From positions 66,025,043 through 66,089,042 of the forward strand of contig OZ024875.1 of NCBI GenBank assembly GCA_964017185.1: DNA of 64,000 nt, written 5' to 3'. This document shows, piece by piece, positions 32,978 to 45,426 of this stretch. The notes beneath the pieces are model-generated. The model was not told the origin of the DNA. It saw nothing but the letters and a program-made list of their open reading frames with translations, and made no database searches. Source of the DNA: Rugalucina vietnamica (lineage: Eukaryota > Mollusca > Bivalvia > Lucinida > Lucinidae). Position 1 is the first letter of the stretch; every line of letters begins with the position of its first letter. Position numbers and translations under genes: made by a program.

Positions 32978-35394
32978 GTTGTTGTTGTTAATATTGTCTC
33001 AAAAAATTATGATTTTATAACATGGGAAAAGAAAACTAAATAAGATTTTAGGTGCTAGCAAACATCGGAAACATCAAAATCCAATTTAACTTGTTTTTCC
33101 AGAAAAGAGGAACAATAATAATGGATTAAAAATTAAACCAAATAAAAAGAAATAAACAGAAATAACAACAAACAAATGTCCCCGAAAATCTAAGATTACA
33201 AACCATAGCCATTCGGATACCACAGAAAATAACAAACTAAAATAAGCATACGATTAGCTTTGCAACCTTAGTGCCGTTATGTACCTGCAGGGCTCGTGTG
33301 TGTTCCTCGTTGTGTATATCCCTGCCTGTCGGTGCCACAATAAATTCTATTTACAATTCCATTAATACTTTTGTTTCTTTTTAAGGCATTATGACACCTC
33401 CATATCCGCCCTATTGGAATCCAATCTGATTGTGTGACTGGTTCCTGATGTCAATGATTTCCTACTACCAATAGCTTAATTATCACCAAACAATTGTATG
33501 CAATTTCCGAAGCCATGCATCTTCCTATTTGCGAATTAGTTTCACTATTCTATTGAAAATGTATCATAGCCGGTCCTTTTTATAATGAGACAATCATTAA
33601 ATGAACCAACTCACAAGAAACAATGTCTTTCAGTAAGATCAAGCAAACCGAGAATGCCTAGCTTTCTATAGGACTGTACTTTGACTCATAAAATCAAATG
33701 TTTCAGTGCAAATCATTTCATACCAAGTCTCGGACAAATATGCACACATGTTCACATGTTTGTTGTGTGTGTTTTTTTTTTCACATGCAGTATAAATGTA
33801 TGAATCTGATTTACAAGCACTATATATCATCTTTGTATCGAACTGTATCTGAAAACATATCTATTTAATTAAACAGAAAAATCGTGTTTTTATTTATTTT
33901 CACCACATTTGTCACACCAACAAGCACAAGCTAAACCCTTTATTATACATGTAGATCGCGTTTGCATTTGGAATCAAATTAGGGCTTTGACGTGACGCGC
34001 GAAGTTCGTACAAATTTCAAAATAATGCTTGCTGTATCAGTAAAAACGCAATAACAAACTCAGTTTCGGCTCAATATCTATGTTTTATATATCAAAATAA
34101 TCCGCTTCGCATGGACAATTGCATAACAACAATCATGCATGTTTTTTATCGCGCAAATTATAACAAGATACAAATAAAATGCAATTTTTACGCCAAAACA
34201 GCGTGTCACGCGTAACAAAAGCGCATTGCTAAAAAGGTTTGAAAACGTATATCTACGAAGTTTTTTAACCAAGTCCCATCAAAATACGGCGGGATTATGA
34301 CAATACATGTAGATATCACTGATATAACTTTAGTTAACTTCGGACCGCATTTCCATTTTTGGCAGTTAAAAAAACTGTCGGTACCAAAAGTGTCACGCTT
34401 TGGGGAAAATCAAGGGTGCACTTGAAAATAAAATAAACGATTTAGCGAGTAAGACTATTTTTATACCAAATAAATGCTCATAAACAGCTGATTGAAATGT
34501 ATTTTGAAATATTTATAAAACTTTGAAAAGTTAACTCTTATAAATCTTTACTTTTGGCTGAAAAAATGTCACACATGCGATTTTTGCGTTGTTTTTTAGT
34601 GGGTTATCTTCCTTATTGTAAGATAAAGAAAATTTAATGCAAGAAAACAAGACATACTATACTTTTACTAAAATGCTCATGTTCTAAGGTTTAAAATCAT
34701 ATTATTTTCATTGACGTGCGACAAATAATGCTATTTTTATAAATTGTTTATCAAGGCTGAATTTTTGTCACACTTGACGTAAAACGCATGTTAATGTACG
34801 TCACAGAACGCCATGATACCGTACTTTTATTGGAACACACATATCAGCTTCTTAAAACAGAACTTAGCAGTGGTAAAGAAAAAAAATAGTTTAGGAGGAT
34901 CACTTGAAAAAAGAAGAAATACTAAAACTCTCGAAAATACAAACATGGCAGCGCACAATCAAATAACCTGACACCTACATGCATCGCTCAGCGCAAAATA
35001 AATCAAACTGAACGTGAACGTCGTGTTACACAAATTTGTACGAACATCGCGCGTCACGTCTTTAGAATCTTTTAACGTGCGTACTGTTGGACACATGCTA
35101 TGAAAATTAGCACACCTGGAAGTTTGCATTAGCAAATACATGTGCCGGTGTCTTAAAACGCAATAATCAGGAAAACATGTCCATGTGATATATATCCCCT
35201 TGAACCCCACTTTTATATGGCAAAACTGGGGTATGCAGGGGTTTTACTATTTTTGTTATTTTTGCACCAAAGCATAGAGTAAGCGAGGCAGTTCTAACAT
35301 GTACCCACAATCTATGTTTTGAGCAAAAATAAGAAAAATAACAAAAATTGTCCACTGATAATTTTTAATTTTTACAACTGAAACAATCTCTGTA
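32581..35394. other. non-coding with TTA microsatellite
   Basis: Nearly 3 kb of AT-rich sequence without a recognisable gene. A trinucleotide microsatellite lies at 32931-32990. Confidence 0.5.
32931..32990. repeat. (TTA)n microsatellite
   Basis: AAT/ATT trinucleotides flip to a pure TTA run of about 17 units followed by TTG units. It is preceded by a TTAA/TAAT-rich stretch. Confidence 0.92.
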
Positions 35395-35600
35395 TTTTGC
35401 ACGGGCAAGTTTTCGTAATGATCCAGTGGTGTTTTCTGGCTTTCCCTGGATCTCTAGTTGTCATGCAGCATATTGTACCAGTGGATCTGTTGAACCTTTG
35501 CTGATGCTGAAGGCGTAGTTTGGCCCGTAAAAGATTTAAGCGCCCTAGTAACATCATATAACTGACCATTTTATGGCGGTACTTATGTTCTTTTTTCTGA
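35395..35600 (+). mobile_element. diverged PLE-like tail, middle part
   Basis: GATGCTGAAGGCGTAGTTTG, TAAAAGATTTAAGCGCCCTA and the TAACTGACC block follow the consensus order GCAGAAGCTGAGGG ... CCGGTTTAAGCCCGCC ... TTACTGATCG. It is heavily diverged and lacks the 3' end. Confidence 0.5.
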
Positions 35601-36282
35601 ATGATTTATATTTTGGATTTCCAGTTTATAATTGTTTGTGTATTTTATGTGCGATTTTATATATAGTCTTTGAAAAGAATAGGGAATACCTAAAACAAGT
35701 TAAATTTTCTCTTGGATAAACTTTGCAGTTTTTAAGGTCGGTAAGTAAAATACAGCCATGATAAAGTCAACGCCCGGAATCACATTCTCCCTTTTGCGCT
35801 TAAAATATACAATTAAAACGAACTTTGACAACAAATGGACTCTCCGAGATTTCAACCGATATGCTACGGCGCCGCACGTGACCGGAAAGGCCGGCACAAG
35901 ATTTCATAAACGGAGACTGCAGTTTCCTCCACGTGATGTTACGATCTTGTGTTTTTAAATGATGATTTCAATTAAGTTTTTTTTAACTTACCGCGATATT
36001 TAAAGTGACATTTGTGGATATATATTAGATTTGTGTTTTCATAGATTGAAAAAAAAAAAGAAAAATATAAAAATAAAACAACTTTTTTTTACATGAAGAT
36101 ATGTAAATCTGAAGTTCCGCGTAAAAAAAACTCGTTAAATTAAAGGAAAATGTCAGCGTGCCTTGTTTGGACTCTATTTGGTATGACTGGTTCATATATT
36201 TGAAACATGGATGTGTCTCAGAACAGGGCAGACAACCCACGCAAATGTTAAAAGAAAATACTGGTTAGAATAAGTGTATCTT
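35601..36282. other. non-coding, no gene seen
   Basis: AT-rich with short A and T runs. Confidence 0.4.
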
Positions 36283-36547
36283 GTCTTTTATCAGACGTAT
36301 AGGTTATAACTTGAATGTAATGCGACAGTCTGCATGCTTAGTTTTCAACCCAGTCATGGTTGATAACTATGTTGCCTTCTTTAATTGCACGCCGGTGGGT
36401 CGGGCGTCAGACTTTATGATGGCCCCGACTTAAAGCTATTCATTTTAGTCGGTTGGGGCCGGAGCTTCTTGTCTGTTGCTTGGCCCACCGGGTCCAACTG
36501 GTGTTTTTCTTTTGCTGCAGAAGCTGAGGGTGAGGTTAGGTACCTGT
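36283..36547 (+). mobile_element. PLE-like copy fragment with internal deletion
   Basis: The RT C-terminal end (IGYNLNVMRQSACLVFNP...) and first part of the tail, then a jump from TTTTTCTTTTGCT directly to GCAGAAGCTGAGGG, ending at GGTACCTGTGAA. It abuts the 3' terminus of the next, opposite-strand copy. Confidence 0.82.
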
Positions 36548-36549
36548 GA

Positions 36550-37887
36550 AAAGGTAAGTAGGCAAAGATCAGGAAAAGGCGCAATCAGAGAAAGATTTCC
36601 ACTCCAAAAACCGAGGTGGGAAAAAACCAAAGTAACAATCAGGTACTTATACCATAAAAACATTTCGTAAGCCTAATGAGCAGCTATTTTCCCAATAGGT
36701 GGCCACTCAGTTACCCTAACTTAACTAAAAATATGAAAACATACATAAGGCGCCAACAGCACAAAATAATTTAAACACCAAGACATGAAACAAAAAGAAC
36801 CACCGCAGAAGTATCGACTTGGAACGATCAGTAACACAAAGTTACTGGCGGGTTTAAATCGATTTTACATGGCCATAACCTCACCCTCAGCTTCTGCAGT
36901 GGTTCATAACATTCATTTAGTTCTTCGGTCCTCGTGGTGAATCACTAACTAGTCAATGAATCATCAAGAACAAACAAATAAATCATGATAAACATCCTGA
37001 TGAATCAAATACCAGGACTCACAGATTCAGTAAGCTGCCCGACGATGGAGATCCCTGGGCGCCGAATAACTTACTAACTCCGGAGCAAAAGAAAAACGTC
37101 AGTTGGACCCCGGTGGACCAAGCAACAGACAAGAAGCTCCGGCCCCAACCAACTAAAATGAATAGCTTTTAAAGAAGCAATTAAAGAAGGCAGCATAGTT
37201 ATCAACCGTGATTGGGTTGAAAACTAAGCATGCAGACTGTCGCATAACATTCAAGTTGTAACCTATACGTCTGTAACGTGTTATGATTTTTCTAAACTGA
37301 AAAGAAAAATCATTACTTCCTATAAGTTTCCTAAATTTATAAACCAAGTCACCATAAAATTCTGGTTCCGAAAGGCCCTCACTTAAAAGCGTCTTTAACC
37401 CAACATTATATTTGGAAATCAATTCATAGTGTCTACGATAAAATATAGAAAAGGTTTTTCGAAGTTTATGATACCGATAGCCCTGTTGGAGAAGTTTGGC
37501 CGTTAAACATTTATTTCGAGCGTTGACGTCTGCAACATGATTACAGACTGTAGAAAACTTTATAAGCTGCGAAATGTATACACCATAAGAAGCACGCCGA
37601 GGAACGTCACCATCCAAAAACGGAAAATTTACTATATCAAAATCAAAGTCATCGCGCTTATCATAAATTTTAGAAGAAACAAATCCATTTGCAACAGAAA
37701 GATGTAGATCTAAAAAGGGGCCTTCGGTATCCGAGATATTGGCTTTGTTCAACTGTAGTTCAGATGGATAAATTTGATTGACCATACCTTCAAAATAAGG
37801 GTTGTCAATGTTCAAAAGGTCATCGAGGTACCTAGAAGTGGAATTAAAAGCCTCGATAACATCAGCTTGATTATCATGGTTAAGAGA
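36550..37887 (-). mobile_element. PLE-like copy with RT 3' half
   Basis: Minus-strand copy with its 3' terminus at about 36550 and tail to about 37170. The RT then runs to the DVIEAFNSTSRYLDDLLNIDN region, truncated at 37887. Confidence 0.88.
37153..37860 (-). pseudogene. PLE-type RT fragment, from YLDD to near C-terminus
   Basis: The open 220-codon frame starts just after YLDD (MNIDNPYFEGMVNQIYP). Homology extends upstream through YLDDLL to about 37887. The C-terminal end differs: after AAFFNC a deletion replaces TPVGRASDS with a short unrelated end (FFKSYSF). It lacks the TYDFS and GIPMGT blocks. Confidence 0.85.
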
Positions 37888-37981
37888 ACTCCATTTTCGT
37901 TATTTCCATTTTTCGCAACTAACCAAAAATAATACTACAAACAATCAGTAGAGACATGGTCTGGTTTGCGTTGTAGTGAGG
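37888..37981 (+). other. filler made of two patches copied from downstream
   Basis: 37888-37913 matches 38396-38421 with one change. 37914-37981 matches 39281-39348 with one change. Both are in direct orientation. The two patches, separate downstream, are joined here between two PLE-like copies. Confidence 0.8.
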
Positions 37982-37982
37982 A

Positions 37983-38302
37983 GAAAACCGGTTTAAGCCC
38001 ACCAGTAACTTTGTTACTGATCGTTCCAAGTCGATACTTCTGTGGTGGTTCTTTTTGTTTTATGTCTTGGTGTTTTAGATTTTTTGTGCTGTTGGCGCCT
38101 TATGTATGTTTTCATATTTTTAGTTAAGTTAAGGTAAGTGAGTGGCCACCTATTGGGAAAATAGCTGCTCATTCGGCTTACGATATGTTTCATGGTATAC
38201 GTACCTGATTGTTAGTTTGGTTTTTTCCCACCTTGGTTTTTGGAGTGGGAATCTTTCTCTGATTGCCCCTTTTCCTGATCTTTGCCATTTGTACCTTTTT
38301 GT
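37983..38302 (+). mobile_element. PLE-like tail copy
   Basis: Plus-strand, 5'-truncated at AAAACCGGTTTAAGCCCACC. The 3' end TTTGCCATTTGTACCTTTTT lacks four bases of the usual TTGCCTACTTGTACC. Confidence 0.86.
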
Positions 38303-38576
38303 CGCTTCTGAATGTTTCGACGGTTATTTGACCGTTATACATCGGAGCCAGCCGATATTGACAGAGCCATATTGACGGAGCGATTGCTTATTTTTACTCC
38401 ATTATCGTTATTTCCATTTTTATTTTAGTTCTTCAGAAGTGGAGAAAAATCAGACAATAAAATTATACATTTGGACAATCACAACACTTAGATAATAAAA
38501 AATCCTGAGATCTTTTAACGGCAGCGAAAGTATTAAAGAGAAAAAAAGACATACCGCGGTTACGGTTATTTAAAAA

Positions 38577-39106
38577 GGCATAAGTAGGCAATAATCAGGA
38601 AAAGCGCAATCAGAAATTCCCACTCCAAAAAGCGAGGTGGGAAAAACTAAATTTACAATAAGGTACTTATACTAAGAAAACATATCGAAAGCCGTGTGAG
38701 CAGCTATTTCCCAATTGACGGCCACTTAGTCAATATGAAAACGTATATAAGGTTTAAAAAGTACAAATATTCGACTCCAAAACATAAAATAAATGAACCA
38801 CACTAGAAGTATCGCCTTGCAACGACCAGTAACGATCAGCAATATGAAATTACTGGGGAGGGCTTAAACCGGTTTTACAGGCGCTTAACCTCACCATCAT
38901 CTACTGCAGTGGTTCACAACATTACATATGTGTTGAGTCAAGTTAAGTGGTGAATCTCTAACTGGTCAATGAATCATCAACGACAAACAAAGAAATCATG
39001 ATAACCACCCTGACGAGGACTTAACAGATTCAGTAAGCTGCCCGACGATGGAGATCCATGGGCACCGAATAACTTACTGAAATCCGGAGCAAAAGAAAAC
39101 ACCAAG
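38577..39106 (-). mobile_element. diverged PLE-like tail, long
   Basis: Minus-strand copy of nearly the full tail, from AAGTAGGCAATAATCAGGAA to AATCCGGAGCAAAAGAAAAC. It is of the same diverged subfamily as 2885-3230 (shares ATTCGACTCCAAAACA). Confidence 0.8.
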
Positions 39107-40384
39107 TAAGCCTCTTCAGTGACCTTATAAATTTGACACGGGGTTTGCAATTTTCAACAAGATAGTCTCGATACAAAGACTACATGTATTTTTAAACAAT
39201 AATAACATGCTTGCAGTCATCACATAAGTTGACCTTTGTTTACCTTTTGATTTAGACATAACCATGTACCATTTGGAATTCGCAACTAACCAAAAATAAT
39301 ACTTCAAACAATCAGTAGAGACATGGTCTGGTTTGCGTTGTAGTGAGGTAGTAAGTTATTGTCAATGTTCGCAGGTGACATGCAACATGATAAACACTGT
39401 GTGTTTATTGTATCATAAAGGAATGGTTCTAGCACCAGAAAGTATTCTTTTGTTTCAACTTTTAATATTTGGTTTATCATATCTTTGTTTTCTCTTTTCG
39501 GTAATTCTAACAATTATGTGTGCTTCACCTTAAATTATGTAGTTTCTAACTATCGGTATCAGTAGAACCCTCACATTTAACAAATCTGTGCATAAATATT
39601 TAAATAGCATTAAAATGACAACTTGTGTTTTAGCCAATCAACATATGGAATGACCAATAGTTGGTATCTTAAATTGTTACAAAACAATTGCATAACTACG
39701 GTAACCTAGCCACTACATTGTGCTAATAATTCCAGCAAAGATAGTTTAGCCGGTCTCAATGAAATATACATGTATATCCTTAACATGAATATTGCATTGT
39801 CATTTGTTTTGAAACGTGAGCGTTTTTGTCATCTGTGAGATTAAGAAACGGTGAGAGAATGCATAAATAAAATATATATTGAAACTCAAAACATTTTTTT
39901 CTTAAGTTCTAGAATTTCAATTTATTATCTTGCAGAAATTGAAATATATTGTTTTGTGTTTTTGTTGTAATGAACAGCTGATACTTTATTTAAATATACT
40001 GTACCTCTGCCATCCAATTGCAAGATTGCCTTAAACGACTCGGTTATGTCCCATTGCATCTTCATTCATCTGATACTATCTGCCGTTCGAAGGTCGGGTT
40101 GGCTAATCACATGATTCATAGCGTCTATAAATAGCACCGCTATTCAATAGTATGTATCCGATAAGTACAATCTCTGACATATTCTTTGACTAAGTAGTTA
40201 GAGCATTGGATTTTCGAATCCCATCTAACTATGCATCATCTCTTAGTTACGAATTTTCATATTCGTAGGATGGCTGTTGGAATCTTAAATTTTTATTGTA
40301 TAAAATCTAATGCCTTTCAGTTTTACTTTGGACCTTTCCTATGCGTATTCATTAACTACAAATATCCAGTTTTGAGTAGCCACC
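39107..40384. other. non-coding, no gene seen
   Basis: AT-rich; includes the apparent source (39281-39348) of the filler at 37914-37981. Confidence 0.45.
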
Positions 40385-40533
40385 TGTTGGGGAAATGGCT
40401 GCTCGTTCGGCTTGCGATGTGTTTCATGGTGTAGGTGCGCGATTGTTTATTTTATTTTTATTCTTTGGGGCGGGAATCTTTTTCTGATTGCGCCTTTTCC
40501 TGATATTTGCCTTCTTGTACCTTGTTAAACCAT
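40375..40533 (+). mobile_element. diverged PLE-like tail end
   Basis: GTAGCCACCTGTTGGGGAAA ... GCTCGTTCGGCTTGCGATG ... TTCTTGTACCTT follows the last 160 bp of the consensus with an altered hairpin region. Confidence 0.78.
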
Positions 40534-40784
40534 CACTACTGGCTAAGACCAAAGCCACATTGTATTTTCTATGGCGCTTGTTGTTGGTATACTTTTCTGT
40601 TTTATTTAACTTTTGTCATGCCAAGAGGAAGCGACGGACGGAGAAAACAAAATAGCAAAATAAAAACATCATAAGAATACAATTTCAAGAGAAAGAACTC
40701 TATCGATTTAGTTTATCAACACCTGTGCTTAAGGTTATATACATGTATTCAATGACACTGCTTTTGTATCTATATTGATATTTC

Positions 40785-41443
40785 AAATTACAAATTTAAG
40801 AAACTTATAGGAATTAATGATTTTTCTTTTCAGTTCAGAAAAATCATAACACGTTACAGACGTATAGGTTATAACTTGCTTAGTTTTTAACCCAATCATG
40901 GTTGATAACTATGCTGCCTTCTTTAATTGCGTCCGACTATATGATGGCCCCGACTTATAGCTATTCATTTTAGTTGGTTGGGGCCGGAGTTCCTTGTCCG
41001 TTGCTTGGCCCACCGGGGTCCAACTGGTGTTTTTCTTTTGCTCAGGAGTTAGTAGGTTAATCTGCGCACGGGGATCTCCATCGTCGGGCAGCTTACTCAA
41101 TCTGTGAGTCCTGGTTTTTGATTCATCAGGATGTTTCTCATGATTTATTTGTTTGTTACTGATCGTTCCAAGTCGATACTTCTGTGGTGGTTCTTTTTGA
41201 GTTATGTATTGGTGTTTAAAATTTTGTGTGCTGTTGGCTCCTTATGTATGTTTTCATATTTTTAGTTACGGTAACTGAGTGGCCACCTATTGGGAAAATA
41301 GCTGCTCGTTCGGCTTACGATATGTTTCATGGTATAAGTACCTGATTGTTAGTTTGGTTTTTTCCCACCTCGGTTTTTTTTTTCAGGGGGAATCTTTTTC
41401 TGATTGCGCCTTTTCCTGATCTTTGCCTACTTGTACCTTTTCA
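40785..41443 (+). mobile_element. PLE-like copy with several internal deletions
   Basis: RT C-terminal codons (KLIGINDFSFQFRKIITRYR...) then a tail missing several blocks, e.g. from TTTGTTTGT directly to TACTGATCGTTCC. It ends at the canonical CTTGTACCTTTT. Confidence 0.85.
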
Positions 41444-42199
41444 TTACATACATTTGTCTTTAATCCATTTAAGCTTCGAGTCCTTTTTAAGGGAACGCGA
41501 CATCTCATCTGGGGCTCACAGAGAAACAAGATTTAACTACGTAATCACTCCTGATTTCTCTTAAATGAAGATGGATTCGCCCAAATGATAATGATGGACA
41601 AATTCATTCGTCGGTAATTGGCTTAGTTAGACTATAACCTTCGCTTTTAGAAGATGTGACTACGCGGCTTTTTATGTTTGGTATGCTCTCTTTTTATCAA
41701 TACTTGATATGATTGTTCTGTCTGCATTGTATTGTCGGAGTCTTTACTAATATCTATGAATTCACTATCTCTAAGCAGACGTGACTTTATTTTGAGCAGT
41801 TTCCTCTTTTTGACACCGTTTTCTTTTACTTGTCGCAGTTCCAAATGTCTGCTATAATTGTTTACATCGTATGTAAAACGTTTTAACGATCAAGATATCG
41901 AGACAAAAAAATCCAATACCTTTGTCCTTCTTAAAAACATCCACTTCAAAAAGTAGATTTTTGATTTGTACGCTATTTTTGTTATTAAAGATGTCTGTTG
42001 TGCAATAATGGTAGAAGTAAGTAGCATATCATATGGTTGTACAATTAATCATGTGATCCATAATTATCTGCAGTAATCATAACCACTTAACGTATCTTAT
42101 CGTGTTATTTTACGACAATTTAGAAAACACAAAAAATAGGAAGAATACAGAAACAATAGCGGCGAGCAAGGGAAACTCTGTAGTAAATTAATCATTTAA
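41444..42199. other. non-coding, no gene seen
   Basis: AT-rich; the Lys-rich minus frame at 41647-41844 shows no family features. Confidence 0.4.
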
Positions 42200-42425
42200 G
42201 CCGCGTCACGAGAAAAACAAACAGTGTGATTTCCGATCAGGTCTGACACAATACGGGTAGTAAGGCGATAGAAGACAGCTAGAGGCTAGAAATTTAGAAA
42301 GGAGGGACATTGTACTATCCGTGAAGCGAAAACAAAGACACTGATCAGCTTACAGCAGTTGTTGTGAAGCTGATATGCGCCTTTGTTTTCGCATATGCAA
42401 ACTGTTTGGTTTCTCATGGCACGGC
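42200..42425. mobile_element. MITE, second copy of the GAGCCGC family
   Basis: Imperfect terminal inverted repeats AGCCGCGTCACGAGAAAAAC at the left, and at the right GTTTCTCATGGCACGGCT. The GCGCCTTTGTTTTCGC block is present inside in both orientations. No clear target duplication. Confidence 0.75.
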
Positions 42426-42442
42426 TGATAATAATAACAGGG

Positions 42443-42806
42443 TACAAGTAGGCAAAGATCAGGAAAAGGCGCAATCAGAAAAAGATTCCCACTCCAAAAA
42501 CCGAGGTGGAAAAAATCAAACTAACAATCAGGTACATATACCATGAAACATATCGTAAGCCAAATGAGCAGCTATTTTCCAATAGGTGGCCACTCAGTTA
42601 TCTTAACTTAACTTAAAATATGAAAACATACATCAGGCGCCAACAGCACAATATTTTTTTTAACTTTTTAAACACCAAGACATAAAACAAAAAGAACCAC
42701 CACAGAAGTATCGACTTGGAACGATCAGTAACACAAAGTTACTGGCGGGCTTAAACCGGTTTTACAGGTACCTAACCTCACCCTCAGCTTCAGTAGTGGT
42801 TCAGTG
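42443..42806 (-). mobile_element. PLE-like tail copy next to the MITE
   Basis: Minus-strand young-type tail from GGTACAAGTAGGCAAAGATC to AGCTTCAGTAGTGGTTCAGT, 5'-truncated there. It lies within 20 bp of the MITE's right end. Confidence 0.88.
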
Positions 42807-44766
42807 ATAAACAAGAAATAAGAAATCATATTAAGAAAATACTTAACATAGATACCAATATCGTATATTCGAACAAATCATTCATTTAAATTAAAATGAT
42901 CTTTTTTAATAGAGGGGATATAAGAGTGAATACTTGTACTGAGAAAATATATTTTACCGGCCTTTTGCTAGTGACCCAATGCCTGTTTAAATTCTGTGTG
43001 TCATTAGTATCATTCACTTACCGCAAACCTCAGTCGTGCTCATGCTGGCGATGTGGATTAATCTAACAAACTTGCAAGAAAATTAACAAGCCACTTAACC
43101 CCATGAAATTTCATTCGTGAAAAAATCTATGGCCTATTCGCTCACAAGTTATGTGCGAATAATAGTATACGAAATTCGATTAAGTGCGTTATTGTCGACC
43201 TTGAAGAAGAAAAAAAAAACAGCATTACTAAACATTTACTCGCAAAACCGTTAGCATGCATATGTGTTTTGCTTTTAGTTCGTAGGTTAAAATTAGAGCA
43301 TGTCACGTCATGAACCGAATCAGGAAACATTAAAGAGGGCAATGACATCTAACAATGGATGTAGAATATTAATTGGTATGTTATTCAGTATGATATTTGT
43401 AATAAAGTGGAATGCCATTTTAGAAATCGTTTTTTTATTTCTTATTGTTTACATAATTACTCTTATCGCAGTGTCGTTTAATCCCGAATTTAATTGCATA
43501 TACACATAAGTGAAACAGCAGACATGTCAAACCGTCATCTGATTTGTGCTGAACAATCAAATATCTGCGTCCAAACAATAGAAGGATGGTTATATTCTTC
43601 TCGTCACCGTGGTTAAATTGGATTCACATCGTGCAAAATGCTAGTATTCACAATCGTAAAATGAGAACAAATACTTTTTATCCCACCTTCAAGTTTACAT
43701 TGGCCTTGGTCGTTTGAAATGCATTCAAAGGTATTCATAATTTCCTAATGGGAAAGAGTTTCATTTCCATACCTGATTCTCATTAGAACCGAAGTGTATA
43801 ATCAGATGTATCTTGTTTAAGATGCGACACGTCGCATACAGGTTTATATTGACCCATACATTACTTTCATGTAAACTACTGTAAAAATTCAAAATTTTCA
43901 GTAGCTATTTAAGGCACTCAAACAATTGCATGTACTTCCTTCCATCCGCGTAAGCTAACTTACAATTTACTATGATTCTAAGTGCTTAAATGCATGACCC
44001 TTGTTGGTCTCTGTAGTTAAGCACACTGGTTTTGTCGTGTACATGTATGTGCTATTCAAAGACATGTTAACCATTTTCCAGCAACACGATATGACGATGG
44101 CAAATGCAGCAAGGGAATAAAGTCAGGACCAAATAAGTTTAGTTAGTATTGTACACACTTGGAAGCATTAAGCAAAGGTTGTATGCTAGTTGTATTATCG
44201 GAAAACTTCAACTTGTGATATGTCTTATCAACCGTTCTTGTGCTTGATTTTGCTCTGCTTCAGCAAATTTCAGAGATTGTCATTTAAAGTTGGTGGAATG
44301 TAAATGTATGTAAATGTCTGGAAAACAAGCAACGAAAGACATCTAAGGCATCTCCGTATCATTTGTTGGTGTGTTGGTTGTTTAGTTTTTAGTTAAACAG
44401 TTTTTTTTTTCACATTCTTTATCAAGACCTTTATTGTTGGTTCCCGTTAGAAACGACATCTTAACTGTAATACCTGTCATTTTATATGGCTATGAATGCA
44501 AATGGCTAATATGTGAGGTGAAAATAGCCCGTTTCACAATGCTTCTGAAGCAATAGGTTTTGGGACCCGAGGCGCCTTACCAAAGGCGCATAAATTGAAC
44601 AAGTGGCTAACTGGCTCGATGTTCAATATTATATGAGGTCAGCACTAGGACAAGCATGTCGTGTTGGTGATAAATGCGCACCTTGGCCTAATAAAGGCAA
44701 ACGCCAATCGAAGGGAACGTGTAAAGGGAAAACACAAGTCAGCTTCACCAAAACCAATTTCATAAA
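42807..44766. other. non-coding, no gene seen
   Basis: No gene recognised. The last 200 bp may be the upstream part of the hammerhead-family copy at 44767. Confidence 0.4.
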
Positions 44767-44812
44767 GGGTCACTGATGAAGGTTCATTACCCGAAATTGT
44801 ACAATATGGCCC
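44767..44812 (+). ncRNA. hammerhead ribozyme motif, type I
   Basis: Helix I: GGGTCA (44767-44772) with TGGCCC (44807-44812), six pairs including one U-G. Core CTGATGA (44773-44779) is intact. Helix II: GGT, loop TCATT, ACC (44781-44791), with an A-C mismatch at the position that is normally a G-C pair (44780/44792). GAAA at 44793-44796. Helix III: ATTG, loop TA, CAAT (44796-44805), four perfect pairs. Cleavage is predicted after A44806 (triplet ATA). All core bases fit; the A-C mismatch may reduce activity. Confidence 0.8.
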
Positions 44813-44880
44813 ACCTTCTCTCTTTGAATGTTTTTACTGCTTCCAAAGGATCTAACAATTATATTTTATTCACTTGAAAA
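44807..44880 (+). repeat. hammerhead family, 3' part
   Basis: TGGCCCACCTTCTC, TTTGAATGTTTTTACTGCTT and TTATATTTTATT are collinear with the segments after the ribozymes at 14.5 and 14.8 kb and with fragments at 25.3, 25.9, 47.6 and 48.8 kb. Confidence 0.75.
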
Positions 44881-45426
44881 TACATTCGATACGCCAATTT
44901 GCCCGGAGTAATGTTACATTCTGAGAAGTAAAGTAATTTGTAGATCATGTCGCAAAAACATTATTTTATGGTGACCAATTATGTAGTGCTTGTTTTTCTA
45001 GCGGCTATAATTGTCACGGTTTGTTTCTTTTCTCTGGAAAACAGCTAATTTTATGCCTCCAAATGGTGTCATTTTATAGCATTAGGTGTATTTATAGGAA
45101 GTAACTGGCTATGAGTGAATTAAAGTAGCTATTACGTGTATTTGAGTCAGGAGGTGGCGATTATCTGCGCTCCATGCCTTTTCCTGTTTGAGATATCTGT
45201 GTAGAAGTAAAACCGATTGGTTTATTCCCACCATGATGATAACAATTGAAATAGTATGGGCTAATGGAAAAATTGACAGCTTTCAAATCATACAGTCAGC
45301 CTTTAAATCTGTGTCATTCGGAAAAACTATTCCCCAATGCTGGCTTTTAATAACTTTGTAAGAAACTACATGAACTTGTTCACAGCTGATATTGAACTGG
45401 TTGCTGAACTTTTCCGAAAAGTGTCA
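44881..45426. other. non-coding, no gene seen
   Basis: No feature recognised. Confidence 0.4.

Noticed and set aside
39001-39030. Hammerhead-like CTGACGAGGACTTAACAG
   Set aside because: No GAAA or closing helices follow; it is a variant of the CCTGATGAATC block of the PLE-like tail.
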